This document shows positions 1-12,719 of a DNA stretch of 64,000 nt, piece after piece. Location: assembly GCF_026619415.1 (NCBI RefSeq), contig NZ_JAOVZR010000001.1, positions 2,712,501 to 2,776,500 on the forward strand, given 5' to 3'. Positions within the stretch are counted from its first letter, which is position 1; the number at the start of each line of letters is the position of its first letter. The notes below the pieces were generated by a model that was not told the DNA's origin, made no database searches, and was given only the letters and a program-made list of their open reading frames with translations. The stretch comes from Hoeflea algicola. Its GTDB lineage: Bacteria > Pseudomonadota > Alphaproteobacteria > Rhizobiales > Rhizobiaceae. A program made the position numbers and the translations under genes.

Positions 1-136
1 GGACGCAATGCGGATTCGCCTGCCCGACGGCAAAACCCTCAAGGGCGATGCGCTCGATATGTTTGCCCGTGAACGCGATCGCATCAACGCGCTTCTCGAT
101 ATCGAGGTTTCCAACAAGGAAGTCGCCAGCCGGTGA
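1..136 (+). CDS. 3' end of an unidentified gene (possibly M23 peptidase)
   Basis: An open frame enters from the left edge and stops at a TGA at 134-136, leaving about 44 C-terminal residues. They contain the segment RLPDGKTLKGDALDMF followed by a charged helix. The tail resembles the C-termini of some rhizobial M23-type murein peptidases with which clpB can be linked, but no catalytic motif lies inside the window, so the identity is a guess. The gene is convergent with clpB. Confidence 0.4.
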   Translation, partial: DAMRIRLPDGKTLKGDALDMFARERDRINALLDIEVSNKEVASR

Positions 137-429
137 CACCGTGCGCGCAAGCGGCAGTCAGACGCGCTGTCTCCAGGCATCGACCACACCGGAAGTCAGG
201 CCAGAGTTTCATGCAGTAGGTACCGGCTATTCAAAGCGCGGCGCGGGCTTTGCGGCTCAGCCCGGATATGACCATGACATAGGACTGACGAATCGCCGAG
301 AGCCACCTCATCGAGGGTTCGATCGTCAAACCGTTACAGCCATAAGGGGCTTCACCGCGCCTCCCAATGCATGGCGTGGTCCAATGGGTTCATGGCAATG
401 ATAACAAACCCGGATTGATCCAAGCACGA
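137..429. other. Intergenic region without a recognised gene
   Basis: About 290 bases follow the partial gene. I see no reading frame with a convincing start, ribosome-binding site or family resemblance. A long frame runs from here through the clpB region on the opposite strand, but it is a shadow of clpB. Two strong hairpins follow at 430-463 and 484-521. Confidence 0.5.
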
Positions 430-463
430 CAGCGTCGCGCATCAACTTGGACGCGCGACGCTG
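430..463. other. Perfect 11-bp hairpin
   Basis: Positions 430-440 (CAGCGTCGCGC) are exactly complementary to 453-463, with a 12-base loop. No uridine run follows on either strand, so a simple intrinsic terminator is not obvious. It sits 20 bases from a second hairpin that does look like a terminator. Confidence 0.5.
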
Positions 464-483
464 CAAAATTGTGCATGACCGGA

Positions 484-521
484 AAAACAAAAGGCGGGTC
501 CGAAGATCCGCCTTTTGTTTT
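484..521. terminator. Bidirectional intrinsic terminator downstream of clpB
   Basis: The stem AAAACAAAAGGCGG at 484-497 pairs perfectly with 508-521 around a 10-base loop. T residues follow on the plus strand and the flanking A run gives a U tract on the minus strand, so it can end transcription both ways. It lies 13 bases past the clpB stop codon. Confidence 0.8.
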
Positions 522-534
522 TTTCAGGCGGCGG

Positions 535-3162
<2,628 letters not shown>

Positions 3163-3253
3163 GATTTTCTCCTTTGCATGTCCCGCCCTTTTCGGCACGA
3201 AACATCGATCCCGGACGAACTCCCGAATGCGGCAAGCCCGTGTGATAAATCAG

Positions 3254-3282
3254 ATATGGGTATTGTTTCCTGCCCGATAAAG
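3254..3282 (-). promoter_or_regulatory. Possible heat-shock (RpoH-type) promoter of clpB
   Basis: On the minus strand, CCCATAT at 3254-3260 resembles the -10 element of alphaproteobacterial RpoH promoters. CTTTAT at 3277-3282, 16 bases upstream, is a poor match to the CTTGAA -35. clpB is generally RpoH-controlled, which is the main reason to mention it. Confidence 0.3.
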
Positions 3283-3296
3283 GCCCGTCATGGCAT

Positions 3297-3328
3297 AAAA
3301 AAACCCCGGCCGCGGACGGTCGGGGTTT
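3297..3328 (-). terminator. Intrinsic terminator of the DUF4167 gene
   Basis: AAACCCCGGCCG at 3301-3312 pairs with 3317-3328 (one G-T pair) around a 4-base loop. Read on the minus strand it is followed by a run of seven T residues. It lies 24 bases after the DUF4167 stop and separates that gene from clpB. Confidence 0.85.
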
Positions 3329-3351
3329 GAAGTGTGCAAGGATGCACGGTC

Positions 3352-4089
3352 TCAATCGGCAGCAGCGGGCTCGATCTTGGCCGGCTTTTCCTTCTCGCTG
3401 CTTGCAGCCTCCGTGGTCTCCTCGGTGCGTACCCGGCGCGGACGTCCACGGCGACGCGGTGCGGGTGCAGCCGCCTCATCCTTGGGCTCTTCCTGTTTGA
3501 TCGCAACTTCGGCCGGCACGCCATCAATCACCGGCTGCGGCGAGTCTGCATTGAATACCGGTTGTGCGTCTTGTGTATCCTGACGCGGTGCGCGCGGTGC
3601 CCGCTCACTTCGATTGGAGCGTTCCTGGCGCGGCTGGCGCTCGGCGCGGGGTTGCTGCGGCGGCTGGTCGCCCCGATCAGAACGTTCAGACCGTCGCTCC
3701 TGCGTACCATTGCCGTCCTGATCGTCATCATTGTCGCGATCATCGTCGTCCTGATCCTGCGAATCACGGTTCTGCGGCTGGTTTTCATCACGCTGGAAAC
3801 GCTCCTGCAGCTGCGCCTGGGCAGTCAGGATAATGCGATTGTAGTGCTCTGCGTGCTGAAGATAATTTTCGGCCATCACCCGGTCGCCTGAACTTTGCGC
3901 ATCACGCGCCAGGTTCATGTATTTTTCCGCGACATGCTGCGCCGTACCACGAATTTTCACATCGGGACCGGAACTGTCATAGGTCCGCGAAAGCGGGCTT
4001 TGACCTTTGCGATTGCCACCACCGCCACCGCCGCCGCCGTTGTTTCCGCTGCGTCCGCGACCGCGCTTATTTTGCTGTCCTGGCCTCAT
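3352..4089 (-). CDS. DUF4167 domain protein, basic/low-complexity
   Basis: The product has 245 residues. It starts MRPGQQNKRGRGRSGNN with a glycine/arginine-rich stretch and a run of about nine glycines, then a conserved helical block (about 40-100, containing SRTYDSSGPDVKIRGTAQHV) that defines DUF4167. The rest is highly charged and probably disordered, with D/N-rich, R/Q-rich and P/A-rich segments. The basic RG-rich head suggests RNA or nucleic-acid binding, but this is inference. The start was placed at the conserved MRPGQQ; an upstream extension of 23 codons lacks family support. It lies between prmC and clpB, the usual rhizobial order, and has its own terminator. Confidence 0.85.
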   Translation of the reverse strand: MRPGQQNKRGRGRSGNNGGGGGGGGNRKGQSPLSRTYDSSGPDVKIRGTAQHVAEKYMNLARDAQSSGDRVMAENYLQHAEHYNRIILTAQAQLQERFQRDENQPQNRDSQDQDDDDRDNDDDQDGNGTQERRSERSDRGDQPPQQPRAERQPRQERSNRSERAPRAPRQDTQDAQPVFNADSPQPVIDGVPAEVAIKQEEPKDEAAAPAPRRRGRPRRVRTEETTEAASSEKEKPAKIEPAAAD

Positions 4090-4374
4090 TCGATAGTCAC
4101 CTGGTTGTGTTCCTGAAAATATGGATTGGCGCGTCGGCCGACATCCCAGCTCGCACATTGCGCCGCGACAAAGGATCGTTCACCGATCCCGTCGCAATTA
4201 TGGGTTCAAATTCAGATACCCGCGCCAGAGGCTGTCCTGAGAAACACCCGCATATAAAGTGGATTTCTGGAACCGAGCCGTCGGATCGAATCTGTTTCAA
4301 GACCTGCTATCCGGCACTGGCCCGGAAACTAGCCATGTTTGCCCGCAATTCCAAGCTTTTTCTTGTCCAAATCA

Positions 4375-5286
4375 TCAATTGTTCTTATCGGCCCCCGCCC
4401 GCGCCTCCGGCAAATGGAATAGAAGTGCCCGTTCGACGCCGCCGAGATCGGCAAATTTGCCTGACAGCTCAAACCCCGCTGCGCAGAAAAGCCCGGTCAC
4501 CGAGCTCCCCTGCCCGATGCCTATTTCCATCGCCACCTGGCCACCGGGCATGAGCCTTGCGCCCACCTGACTGGCTAGCACACGATAGGCATCAAGACCG
4601 TCATCACCGCCGTCCAGAGCCAACAGAGGATCATGCCCGGTCACTTCAAGCGACAACCCCGCCAGATCCGCAGTCGGAATATAGGGAGGATTGGACACGA
4701 CCAGGTCGAACCGATCCTCAATCCCCGAAAGCCAGTCGCCAACCGCGGCGCGATAACGCGCCGACAATCCAAGCCTGTCGGCGTTCCCGAGCGCAGTTGC
4801 CACTGCCTCGGCGGATACGTCGACGCCTAGGCCGTTGGCTTGCGGGCACTCCGCCAGCAACGCCAGGCCGACCGCTCCTGTGCCGATGCCCAGATCGACG
4901 ATCGAACAGGTGCCTTTGCGCTCCAGTGTAGCGTGAACATGCGGCAGCGCCGCGATGACCAGTGTTTCCGTGTCCGGGCGCGGCTCAAGCGTGGCCGCTG
5001 ACAACAGAAACGGCAGCCCGTAAAAATCCCGCATCCCGAGAATTCGGTGCACAGGCTTGCCCTGAAGCCGCGCGTTGCCGGCCTCTGCCAGCCTTTCCCG
5101 CAAAGATTCGTCAAGCACCGACTGGGCTTCGGTGGTCAGATGGTGCGGCTCAATTCCGGCAAGACTTGAACTCAGCAAACGGGCATCGAGATCAGCGCTT
5201 TCCAATCCGGCAGCGCGAAACGCAGCCCGCATTTCGAGCCAGCCATCGCGCAGCGTGGTGGCGCCGGAAAGATCAAGCCTGGCCAT
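4375..5286 (-). CDS. prmC: Peptide chain release factor N5-glutamine methyltransferase
   Basis: PrmC (HemK) methylates the glutamine of the GGQ motif of release factors RF1 and RF2, using S-adenosylmethionine, and so raises termination efficiency. The 303-residue protein has an N-terminal helical substrate-binding domain, a Rossmann SAM site [11 protein letters not shown] at 131-141 and the diagnostic NPPY motif at 199-202. Its ATG overlaps the end of prfA by 14 bases, so enzyme and substrate are probably translationally coupled. The C-terminus is somewhat extended with charged residues. Confidence 0.96.
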   Translation of the reverse strand: MARLDLSGATTLRDGWLEMRAAFRAAGLESADLDARLLSSSLAGIEPHHLTTEAQSVLDESLRERLAEAGNARLQGKPVHRILGMRDFYGLPFLLSAATLEPRPDTETLVIAALPHVHATLERKGTCSIVDLGIGTGAVGLALLAECPQANGLGVDVSAEAVATALGNADRLGLSARYRAAVGDWLSGIEDRFDLVVSNPPYIPTADLAGLSLEVTGHDPLLALDGGDDGLDAYRVLASQVGARLMPGGQVAMEIGIGQGSSVTGLFCAAGFELSGKFADLGGVERALLFHLPEARAGADKNN

Positions 5287-6358
5287 GGCTGCCGAGCGTC
5301 GCCAACTGCCCCGCCTGATGGTCGGAGATCAGTGCATCCACCACTTCATCTATCTCGCCCATCATCATCCGGTCGAGCTTGTAAAGGGTCAGGTTGATGC
5401 GGTGATCGGTGATCCGTCCCTGCGGATAATTATAGGTGCGAATTCGTTCCGACCGGTCACCCGAGCCAACCTGGCTGCGCCGCGACTCCGACCGCTCGTC
5501 GTCGGCCCGCTGCCGCTCCATATCATACAGCCGCGCGCGCAGCACCTGCATCGCACGCGCCCGGTTCTGGTGCTGCGATTTTTCAGACGACGTCACCACA
5601 ATGCCCGATGGCAAATGGGTTATCCGCACAGCCGAATCGGTGGTGTTGACGTGCTGGCCGCCAGCACCGGATGCGCGCATGGTGTCTATCCGGATATCGT
5701 CGGGACGAATCTCGATGTCGATGTCTTCAGCTTCCGGCAGCACTGCGACGGTGGCCGCCGACGTGTGTATCCGCCCGCCTGATTCGGTTTCCGGCACCCG
5801 CTGCACCCGGTGCACGCCGGATTCGAACTTCAGACGGGCAAACACGCCCTTGCCCGAGATTGTGGCGATGATTTCCTTGTAGCCGCCAGCCTCGCCCTCG
5901 CTTGCCGACAGCACCTCGACCCGCCACCCGTGCGAGGAAGCATAGCGCTCATACATGCGGAACAGGTCGCCAGCGAACAGCGCGGCCTCCGAGCCACCGG
6001 TGCCGGCGCGGATTTCGACGATGGCGCTACGTTCATCTGCAACATCCTTGGGCAGCAGCATGATCTCGATCTGCTGTTCCAACTCCTCGATTTTGCCCTT
6101 GATGCCGCGCAATTCGCCCTCGGCCAGCTCCCGCATCTCCCGGTCGGATGACCGGTCGTCAACCATCGCCTGAAGGTCGTCGCGCTCGGCGAGTGCCGCG
6201 TTCAGTGCACGAATCTCACCGACCAGTGGCTGCAGTTCCGAATATTCGGACGCCAGCTTCACATAGGTCTCCGCGTCCGGGCCCGACGACATGCGGGCCT
6301 CGACCTCGCCAAACCGGCGTTCAAGTTCACGAATTTTCTGCGTCGGCAATCGTGCCAT
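5273..6358 (-). CDS. prfA: Peptide chain release factor 1
   Basis: RF1 recognises UAA and UAG stop codons and triggers peptidyl-tRNA hydrolysis on the ribosome. The 361-residue protein has the family length, the codon-recognition PxT tripeptide PET at 189-191 inside [14 protein letters not shown], and the catalytic GGQ at 233-235 whose glutamine is the PrmC target. It is the middle gene of a ptsP-prfA-prmC run, starting 13 bases after the ptsP stop and overlapping prmC. Confidence 0.98.
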   Translation of the reverse strand: MARLPTQKIRELERRFGEVEARMSSGPDAETYVKLASEYSELQPLVGEIRALNAALAERDDLQAMVDDRSSDREMRELAEGELRGIKGKIEELEQQIEIMLLPKDVADERSAIVEIRAGTGGSEAALFAGDLFRMYERYASSHGWRVEVLSASEGEAGGYKEIIATISGKGVFARLKFESGVHRVQRVPETESGGRIHTSAATVAVLPEAEDIDIEIRPDDIRIDTMRASGAGGQHVNTTDSAVRITHLPSGIVVTSSEKSQHQNRARAMQVLRARLYDMERQRADDERSESRRSQVGSGDRSERIRTYNYPQGRITDHRINLTLYKLDRMMMGEIDEVVDALISDHQAGQLATLGSHGQA

Positions 6359-6371
6359 ATCTGTTTGGTCC

Positions 6372-8633
6372 CTAAAGGCTCACGCTATTTGCGTCTGCAA
6401 AATCCATCAGGAACTCGCGCACAGTCTTCTCGCTCCTGGTGTCGGCGATCGCCTCCAGCAAGCCCGTTTCGAGCTTTCCCAGATCCAGCGACAGCAGCAT
6501 CGACTTGACCGGGCCGATTGCCGCCGGCGACATCGATATCGAGCGAAATCCCAGCCCCATCAATGCCATCGCCGAAAGCGGTTTGCCAGCGATTTCACCG
6601 CACAGCGTCAAGGGTGTCTTTGCACGGTCGGCAGCCTGAACGATCTGCCGTAACACCCGCAGGAACGGCCGCCCCAGCGTGTCGAACCGGTCCGCCACCC
6701 GGGAATTGCCGCGGTCCACCGCCATGACAAACTGAAACAGATCATTGGACCCGACCGAAACGAAATCCACCTCATTCATCAGCTCATCGAGCTGCCACAT
6801 CAGGCTCGGCACTTCCAGCATGGCGCCGAATAACACGCGACTTGGCAACTGATACCCGAAACGCGCCAGCCGCTTGACTTCCTTGTCGACAAGCTCTCGC
6901 GCCAGTCGCAGTTCATTGACCTCGGTGACCATCGGCAACATCAGTTTTAGTTCAGTTCCGGCCGCAGCTTTCAGCAAAGCGCGGATCTGCATCCGCAGCA
7001 GTCCCGGCCGGTCCAGCGAAAACCGGATCGCACGCCAGCCGAGCGCCGGATTTTCTTCTTCCGCAGAACGGAAATAGGGCACCACCTTGTCGCCACCGAT
7101 ATCCAAAGTCCGAAAGGTAACCGGTCGCCCCTCAGCCTGATGGATGACATTGCGGTAGAGGCTTTCCTGTTCGTCGACCTTGGGCATGGTCGAGGCGATC
7201 ATGAATTGCAGTTCGGTGCGAAACAGGCCGATGCCACTGGCGCCGGATTCCGCCAGTTGCGGCAGATCCACCAGCAGCCCGGCATTCATGTGCAGCGTGA
7301 TCTCCTGGCCATCGCGGGTGCGCGATTCGACATCCCGCAGGGCGCGGAACTGCTCCTGCCGCTTGGCACGGAAACGTACCTTGTCGGCATAGGCGCTCTC
7401 GATGTCGGCCATCGGGCGCAGGTGGACAACGCCATCCTCGCCATCAACAATGATCGCGTCGCGGTTTTCTGCCAGGGAGGAGATACCGATCACCTGGCCA
7501 ACAACAGGAATACCCATGGCGCGAGCGACGATCACCACATGGCTGGTCACCGCACCGTCCTCGAGCACCAGACCACGCAACGAATCGCGTGGATAATCCA
7601 GCAATTCGGCGGCCCCCATGGCCCGGGCAACGATAATAGCATCCTGAGGCAGACCGGCGCCGCCCGGCACGAAGCCGGTCAGCTGCCTGAGCAGCCGATT
7701 GGCCAGATCATCAAAATCGTGCAACCGCTCGCGAAGATAGGGATCGGTCATGTGGATCATGCGCGCACGCGTGTCGCTTTGCACCTTTTCCACCGCCGCT
7801 TCGCAGGTCAGCCCGTTGCGGATGGCTTCTTCAAGCTTTCTCACCCAGCCACGGTCATGTGCAAACATCCGGTAGGCTTCCAGCACCGCCCGGTGTTCAC
7901 CCTCCATCGCCACTTCACGTCGCGACAACATGTCGTCGATCGAGATCCTTAGTGACCCCAGCGCCTCATCCAGCCGCTGCAGTTCGGCATCAATGTCGTC
8001 ATTGAGCAGGTCAGTGACGACAATTCGTGGCTCGTGCAGGATTACGTGCCCCAACCCGATGCCCTCGCCATAGGCATCGCCCTCGATTGTAACTGGCCGG
8101 CTCAGGTCCAGTTCCATCCCCGAACGGGTGATCTGCTTGAGGTCGCCCGTGGCGATCATCTCGGCAAGCACCATCGAGGTGGTCTCGAGTGCCTCCACCT
8201 CTTCTTCGCGGTATTTCCGGTGCGCCTTGTTCTGAAGCACCAGAACACCAAGCGACCGCCCGGCTCTCAGAATCGGAACGCCAAGGAAAGAATTGTATAT
8301 TTCTTCGCCGGTCTCCGGCAGATAAGTAAACGCCGGGTGGGTCCGGGCGTCGGACAAATTGAGCGAGCGTGCGCTGGAAGCGATCGTGCCGACCAGACCC
8401 TGGCCCATTTTCAGTTGCGCCAGATGAACCGCATCCTTGTTCAGACCTTCGGTGGCAAACAGCTCCAACACGCCATCGGCGCGCAGCACATAAAACGAGC
8501 ACACTTCGGCGACCATATTGGACGCAATCTGGCGAACGATCTGGTCAAGGCGCTCCTGCGGCTCAAGGGGCTCCGCCATCAATTCGCGCAGCCGCCTGAG
8601 AAGGACGCGCGGACCCGTTGAAAGGTCTCTCAT
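6372..8633 (-). CDS. ptsP: PTS-Ntr enzyme I (phosphoenolpyruvate-protein phosphotransferase)
   Basis: EI-Ntr autophosphorylates from phosphoenolpyruvate and passes phosphate to NPr and EIIA-Ntr in a regulatory, non-transporting PTS that senses nitrogen and potassium status. The 753-residue protein has an N-terminal GAF domain (about 25-165), which separates EI-Ntr from sugar-PTS enzyme I, then an NPr-binding helical domain, the phosphohistidine segment [11 protein letters not shown] with His365, and the PEP-binding TIM barrel ending with [12 protein letters not shown] and LCGEIAGKP. It lies between lysC and prfA, a conserved rhizobial order. A gap of 108 bases from lysC allows a separate promoter. 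Confidence 0.96.
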   Translation of the reverse strand: MRDLSTGPRVLLRRLRELMAEPLEPQERLDQIVRQIASNMVAEVCSFYVLRADGVLELFATEGLNKDAVHLAQLKMGQGLVGTIASSARSLNLSDARTHPAFTYLPETGEEIYNSFLGVPILRAGRSLGVLVLQNKAHRKYREEEVEALETTSMVLAEMIATGDLKQITRSGMELDLSRPVTIEGDAYGEGIGLGHVILHEPRIVVTDLLNDDIDAELQRLDEALGSLRISIDDMLSRREVAMEGEHRAVLEAYRMFAHDRGWVRKLEEAIRNGLTCEAAVEKVQSDTRARMIHMTDPYLRERLHDFDDLANRLLRQLTGFVPGGAGLPQDAIIVARAMGAAELLDYPRDSLRGLVLEDGAVTSHVVIVARAMGIPVVGQVIGISSLAENRDAIIVDGEDGVVHLRPMADIESAYADKVRFRAKRQEQFRALRDVESRTRDGQEITLHMNAGLLVDLPQLAESGASGIGLFRTELQFMIASTMPKVDEQESLYRNVIHQAEGRPVTFRTLDIGGDKVVPYFRSAEEENPALGWRAIRFSLDRPGLLRMQIRALLKAAAGTELKLMLPMVTEVNELRLARELVDKEVKRLARFGYQLPSRVLFGAMLEVPSLMWQLDELMNEVDFVSVGSNDLFQFVMAVDRGNSRVADRFDTLGRPFLRVLRQIVQAADRAKTPLTLCGEIAGKPLSAMALMGLGFRSISMSPAAIGPVKSMLLSLDLGKLETGLLEAIADTRSEKTVREFLMDFADANSVSL

Positions 8634-8741
8634 CGCGCTTCATTCTCCAATTCACATATCCGGCCCGGGACATTCCCGACCGGTTCAAGGCTCGGCTCTG
8701 ACCGGCTTGGTAAGGTCTCGCTGGTCTCGGGTCGGATCTGA

Positions 8742-10016
8742 CTATGTCTTATCGAGACCATAGACGGAATGCAAAGTTCTCACTGCAAGCTCGGCATAGG
8801 CACCGTCAATCAGGATCGAAATCTTGATCTCAGAAGTTGTTATCGCCTTGATGTTGATCGACTTTTCCGCGAGCGCCTTGAACGCCGTTGCAGCCACGCC
8901 GGCGTGGCTGCGCATGCCGATGCCGATCACCGAGACCTTTGCCAGGCCTGATTCGCTCTGAACCACATCATAGCCGATGCCGCTCTTGTTCTGGTCTAGT
9001 ACCGACAAAGCCTTGGGCGCATCGCTGGACGGCACGGTGAATGTCATGTCGGTGCGCGATCCGTCTTCCGAGATGTTCTGGACGATCATGTCGACATTGA
9101 TATGGGAATCGGCGAGCGGGCCGAATATTGCCGCCGACACACCGGGTCGGTCGGCCAGCCGCCGGAGCGAAATCTGGGCTTCATCCTTGGCATAGGCGAT
9201 GCCGGTAACGACTTCCTGTTCCACGATTTCTTCCTCGTCGCAAATAAGAGTTCCGGGCGGATTGTTCGGGTCGCCCATTCCAGGCGCATCCGGATCATCA
9301 AAGCTGGAGCGCACAAAAGTTCTGACCTTGTGCACCATCGCCAGTTCCACCGAACGGACCTGCAGTACCTTGGCGCCGAGCGATGCCATCTCGAGCATTT
9401 CCTCGAACGCGATCTTCTTCATCCGCCGCGCCTTGGGTTCGACCCGCGGATCAGTGGTGTAGACACCATCGACGTCGGTATAGATATCACAGCGGTCAGC
9501 CTTGATCGCCGCGGCGATTGCCACCGCGCTGGTGTCGGAACCACCGCGTCCCAGCGTCGCCAGCCGGTTGTCGGGGCCGACGCCTTGAAAGCCGGCAACC
9601 ACGGCAACCTGGCCGATTTCGAATCGTTTGATCAGTTCGGTGCCGTCAATATCGACGATCCGCGCCGCGCCATGCGCATTGTCGGTCTTCACCGGAATCT
9701 GCCAGCCATGCCAGGATCGGGCGTCAACGCCCATCGATTGCAGCGCAATCGCCAGCAGGCCACTGGTTACCTGCTCTCCCGAGGCGACAATCGCGTCGTA
9801 TTCGCGGGCGTCGTAGAACGAGGCATCGGCGCCTGCCACTTTCGGCATCGCCTGAACCCAGCCGACCAGCTCGTTGGTCTTGCCGGCCATTGCCGACACC
9901 ACCACAGCAACCTGATTGCCGGCGTCAACTTCCCTTTTGACATGCCGGGCCACGTTATGGATCCGGTCAAGGTCGGCAACCGACGTGCCGCCAAACTTCA
10001 TCACTATGCGGGCCAT
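8742..10016 (-). CDS. lysC: Aspartate kinase
   Basis: The enzyme phosphorylates L-aspartate, the first step toward lysine, threonine, methionine and diaminopimelate. The 424-residue protein starts with [19 protein letters not shown], the aspartokinase signature, and contains [15 protein letters not shown], which helps bind ATP/substrate. Tandem ACT domains after about residue 265 carry feedback inhibition by amino acids. It is the first gene of the minus-strand lysC-ptsP-prfA run and is divergent from ubiG. A terminator-like hairpin lies in its 5' leader (10051-10077). Confidence 0.97.
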   Translation of the reverse strand: MARIVMKFGGTSVADLDRIHNVARHVKREVDAGNQVAVVVSAMAGKTNELVGWVQAMPKVAGADASFYDAREYDAIVASGEQVTSGLLAIALQSMGVDARSWHGWQIPVKTDNAHGAARIVDIDGTELIKRFEIGQVAVVAGFQGVGPDNRLATLGRGGSDTSAVAIAAAIKADRCDIYTDVDGVYTTDPRVEPKARRMKKIAFEEMLEMASLGAKVLQVRSVELAMVHKVRTFVRSSFDDPDAPGMGDPNNPPGTLICDEEEIVEQEVVTGIAYAKDEAQISLRRLADRPGVSAAIFGPLADSHINVDMIVQNISEDGSRTDMTFTVPSSDAPKALSVLDQNKSGIGYDVVQSESGLAKVSVIGIGMRSHAGVAATAFKALAEKSINIKAITTSEIKISILIDGAYAELAVRTLHSVYGLDKT

Positions 10017-10050
10017 ATCAAACTATCCGCTGGGTAACCCGGAACCGGGC

Positions 10051-10077
10051 AGAAAAAACGCTCCGGATGCCGGAGCG
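10051..10077 (-). terminator. Terminator-like hairpin in the lysC leader
   Basis: CGCTCCG at 10059-10065 pairs with CGGAGCG at 10071-10077 around a 5-base loop. On the minus strand the stem is followed by six T residues (10053-10058). It lies about 35 bases before the lysC start and has no minus-strand gene behind it to terminate, so it could be an attenuator. The short reading frame over it, [11 protein letters not shown], is not rich in lysine, threonine or methionine. Confidence 0.55.
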
Positions 10078-10206
10078 GAAGGACGCGGTCTCATAACCAA
10101 TAATCCACGTGGCTGCAACTGGAGCCGCGATGTGACACAGACGGCCCTTGACAAGGCGCGCCCGACGCCCGAGTTGATGGACCGGGACAAACTCGGGAGA
10201 AAACCG

Positions 10207-10959
10207 ATGAGCCAAGCCACTCGGACAACCATTGACCAGAGTGAAATCGAGCGTTTTTCGGCCATGGCCGCCGAATGGTGGAGCCCGACAGGCAAATTCC
10301 GCCCCTTGCATAAATTCAATCCAGTTCGGCTGAGCTACATTCGTGATCAGATCGCCGCGCATTATGGCCGCGATCCGAAGACCGACCAGCCGCTGGCAGG
10401 TTTGAGAGTCCTCGATATTGGTTGCGGTGGCGGTCTGCTGTCGGAGCCGATGGCGCGTATGGGCGCGGAAGTGCTCGGCGCCGATGCCTCGCGCACCAAT
10501 GTCGAAGTCGCGGCCATCCACGCCGCCCAGACCGGCGTTGATGTCACCTACGAGGCGGTGACTTCTGAGGAACTGGCCGCCCGTGGCGAACGCTTTGACG
10601 TGGTGCTCAACATGGAAGTTGTCGAGCACGTCGCCGATGTTGACCTGTTCCTGTCTTCTTGTGCCGAAATGGTCAAACCCGGCGGCCTGATGTTCATTGC
10701 CACCATCAATCGCACCATGAAGGCGATGGCGCTGGCGATCGTGGGGGCGGAGTATGTTTTGCGCTGGCTGCCGCGCGGCACCCATCAGTACGAAAAGCTG
10801 GTGCGGCCGGAAGAAATCGAGGCTCCACTCCTGGCATCCGGAATGAGCATCATCGACCGGACCGGCGTATTCTACAGTCCCCTGCAGGACCAGTGGAAAT
10901 TGTCGCGCGACATGGATGTCAATTACATGATGCTCGCCAAACGCCCCGAGGTCGGATGA
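10207..10959 (+). CDS. ubiG: Ubiquinone biosynthesis O-methyltransferase
   Basis: UbiG catalyses both O-methylations of ubiquinone synthesis with S-adenosylmethionine. The 250-residue protein has the family length, an N-terminal block with [19 protein letters not shown], the SAM site [20 protein letters not shown], and the late motif [11 protein letters not shown]. The start MSQATRTT was chosen because GGGAG stands just upstream; longer in-frame starts run into the lysC leader. It is divergent from lysC. A 7-bp hairpin (10946-10952 with 10961-10967) spans the stop codon. Confidence 0.96.
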   Translation: MSQATRTTIDQSEIERFSAMAAEWWSPTGKFRPLHKFNPVRLSYIRDQIAAHYGRDPKTDQPLAGLRVLDIGCGGGLLSEPMARMGAEVLGADASRTNVEVAAIHAAQTGVDVTYEAVTSEELAARGERFDVVLNMEVVEHVADVDLFLSSCAEMVKPGGLMFIATINRTMKAMALAIVGAEYVLRWLPRGTHQYEKLVRPEEIEAPLLASGMSIIDRTGVFYSPLQDQWKLSRDMDVNYMMLAKRPEVG

Positions 10960-11115
10960 CACCTCGGCTGCAGGCTAACAAAACCGGACGCGTTATCGGC
11001 TGCGGCAAAGTTCAACGGTTCCCGGAGCAGGAAGCCCTGCACTTCGGGCGCATCACAAGCAGCCACATGCAGGCCGAAACTATAGATCTCAAGGTGAAGG
11101 CCGCGGCCACTCACC

Positions 11116-11541
11116 TCAACTCAGATCCTCTGGAAGATCCGGCAGAGGTGCAATGCCGATGCCCTCCTCGACCAGCGCCCGTGCGTCCTCTTGCGACGCC
11201 TTGCCGATAATACCCCGCGCCTCGGTCTCGCCATGATGGATCTTGCGGGCTTCATCGGGAAAACGGTCGCCGACATCCTCGGAATTGTCGCGGACCGCCT
11301 TCACCATCTCCCGGAGCTTGCGCATCATCTCGTGCTTTTCGGGAGCCAGTGCCAACGGCCGCTTGTCCTGCCCCCGTGAGACCGAGACGGAAGGCGTCAT
11401 CAATGCCTTGCCGATGGCGCGCGAGCCACATGAGGGGCATTCAACCAGTTCACGTTCAATCTGCGCATCAAAATCCGTGCTCGAAGAAAACCATCCTTCG
11501 AACTCGTGGTCATTGTCGCATTGCAAATTGAACTTGATCAC
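11116..11541 (-). CDS. DUF1178 family protein, zinc-ribbon-like
   Basis: The 141-residue protein begins MIKFNLQCDNDHEFEGWF and has a second cysteine pair, CPSCGS, near residue 38, a likely zinc ribbon. The rest is helical and acidic. This is the DUF1178 family, common in Alphaproteobacteria and without a firmly known role. The start is GTG, overlapping the TGA of the upstream carbon-nitrogen hydrolase as GTGA, so the two are translationally coupled. It ends the comF-grxC-hydrolase-DUF1178 operon. Confidence 0.88.
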   Translation of the reverse strand: MIKFNLQCDNDHEFEGWFSSSTDFDAQIERELVECPSCGSRAIGKALMTPSVSVSRGQDKRPLALAPEKHEMMRKLREMVKAVRDNSEDVGDRFPDEARKIHHGETEARGIIGKASQEDARALVEEGIGIAPLPDLPEDLS

Positions 11542-12398
11542 GCCACACGCACTCCTTCTGCCATCTTCTGCTGGCCATCGACCCGGTAATTCCGCGCATT
11601 CTTCAGATTGGGGATCTTGGCCCGCGCTGCCTTCACTTCATCCAGCGCCAGGCTGGCGATCACCACACCCGGATCGTCTCCTTTGGCCTCGGCAAGCACA
11701 CGGCCCCAGGGATCGACGATGATCGAATGCCCGTAGGTCTCGCGGCCGTCCTCATGCACACCGCCTTGGGCCGCCGATATCACGAAAGCACCGTTTTCGA
11801 TCGCCCGGGCGCGCTGCAGCACATGCCAGTGCGCTTCGCCCGTCTGCCGGGTAAACGCCGCCGGCGCGGTCAGGATTTCGGCGCCAGCCAGCGCCAGGTC
11901 ACGAAACAGATCCGGAAAACGGATGTCATAACAGATCCCCATCCCCAGACGCGTGCCACCGATGTCAACAGTCTGCGCTACATCACCGGGGCGGTAAAGC
12001 GCGCTTTCGCGCCAGCTTTCGCCATTGTCCAGATTCACATCGAACATATGGATCTTGTCATAGCGGGCCAGCAGGCCGCCATCCGGTCCGAACACCACGC
12101 CGCGATTGGCGGCCATGCCGTCGCCCGCGGCCACCGCGGTCGATCCGATATGAAGGTGGATCCCCAACTCGGCGGCCAGCGCAGAGGCTGCGGCCAGAAC
12201 CGGGTCATCAGTTTCGGATCTGAGCATTTGCTGCAACGCAGCCCGGTCGCGCTGTACCGCGCCGGTCATTTCCGGCGTCTGTACATACCGTGCGCCACGA
12301 GAAGCGGCTTCGCGAACCAGATCATCCATGACCGCAATATTGGTCTGCGGGGATACCCCGGACCGCATCTGGATGGCTGCGACCACCAACTCGCTCAT
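11538..12398 (-). CDS. Carbon-nitrogen hydrolase, Nit family
   Basis: This is a nitrilase-superfamily amidase of 286 residues. The catalytic triad is visible: Glu43 in TPEMTG, Lys115 in RYDKIHMFD, and Cys156 in GICYDIRFPDLFR. The sequence is closest to the Nit1/Nit2-like group, whose members hydrolyse deaminated glutathione or omega-amidase substrates. The exact substrate is not shown here, but a glutaredoxin neighbour fits a glutathione link. The start MSELVVAAIQ is chosen by homology and lies 4 bases after the grxC stop; a longer frame overlapping grxC is not credible. Confidence 0.9.
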   Translation of the reverse strand: MSELVVAAIQMRSGVSPQTNIAVMDDLVREAASRGARYVQTPEMTGAVQRDRAALQQMLRSETDDPVLAAASALAAELGIHLHIGSTAVAAGDGMAANRGVVFGPDGGLLARYDKIHMFDVNLDNGESWRESALYRPGDVAQTVDIGGTRLGMGICYDIRFPDLFRDLALAGAEILTAPAAFTRQTGEAHWHVLQRARAIENGAFVISAAQGGVHEDGRETYGHSIIVDPWGRVLAEAKGDDPGVVIASLALDEVKAARAKIPNLKNARNYRVDGQQKMAEGVRVA

Positions 12399-12402
12399 CG
12401 CC

Positions 12403-12663
12403 TCAAGCTCCCGCCAGCATTGGGTCGAGCTTGCCGGCGCGTTCCAACGCGAGCAATTCGTCACAACCGCCAACATGGGTGCCATCAATGAAAATCTGTG
12501 GGAATGTCGCCCGGCCATTGGCCTTGGTGATCATCTCCTGGCGAAGATCCGGCGAGGACGTCGCATCGTGTTCGGTAAAGCTCACACCCTTGCCCTCAAG
12601 CAGGCGTTTGGCGGCGGTGCAATAGCCACAAAATTGGCGCGTATAAACGGTTACTTCAACCAT
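12403..12663 (-). CDS. grxC: Glutaredoxin 3
   Basis: This 86-residue thioltransferase uses glutathione to reduce disulfides. The active site is CGYC (Cys12, Cys15) in VTVYTRQFCGYCTAAK. TFPQIFIDGTHVGGCDEL gives the cis-proline and the glutathione-binding GG. A CGYC rather than CPYC site is usual in alphaproteobacterial GrxC. The start MVEVTVY is the conserved one. It lies 56 bases after comF and 4 bases before the nitrilase. Confidence 0.95.
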   Translation of the reverse strand: MVEVTVYTRQFCGYCTAAKRLLEGKGVSFTEHDATSSPDLRQEMITKANGRATFPQIFIDGTHVGGCDELLALERAGKLDPMLAGA

Positions 12664-12719
12664 GCGTGTCTCCAGGGTTACAGGATGGCCAAGCCTTCTT
12701 CTGCGTTCGGCCAAGCCTC

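Noticed and set aside
10017..10206. Lysine riboswitch before lysC
   Set aside because: The leader is short, and none of the long conserved helices of the L box can be drawn; only a simple hairpin is present.
10018..10962. Long minus-strand open frame across ubiG
   Set aside because: It is the complement of ubiG with no credible start or motif.
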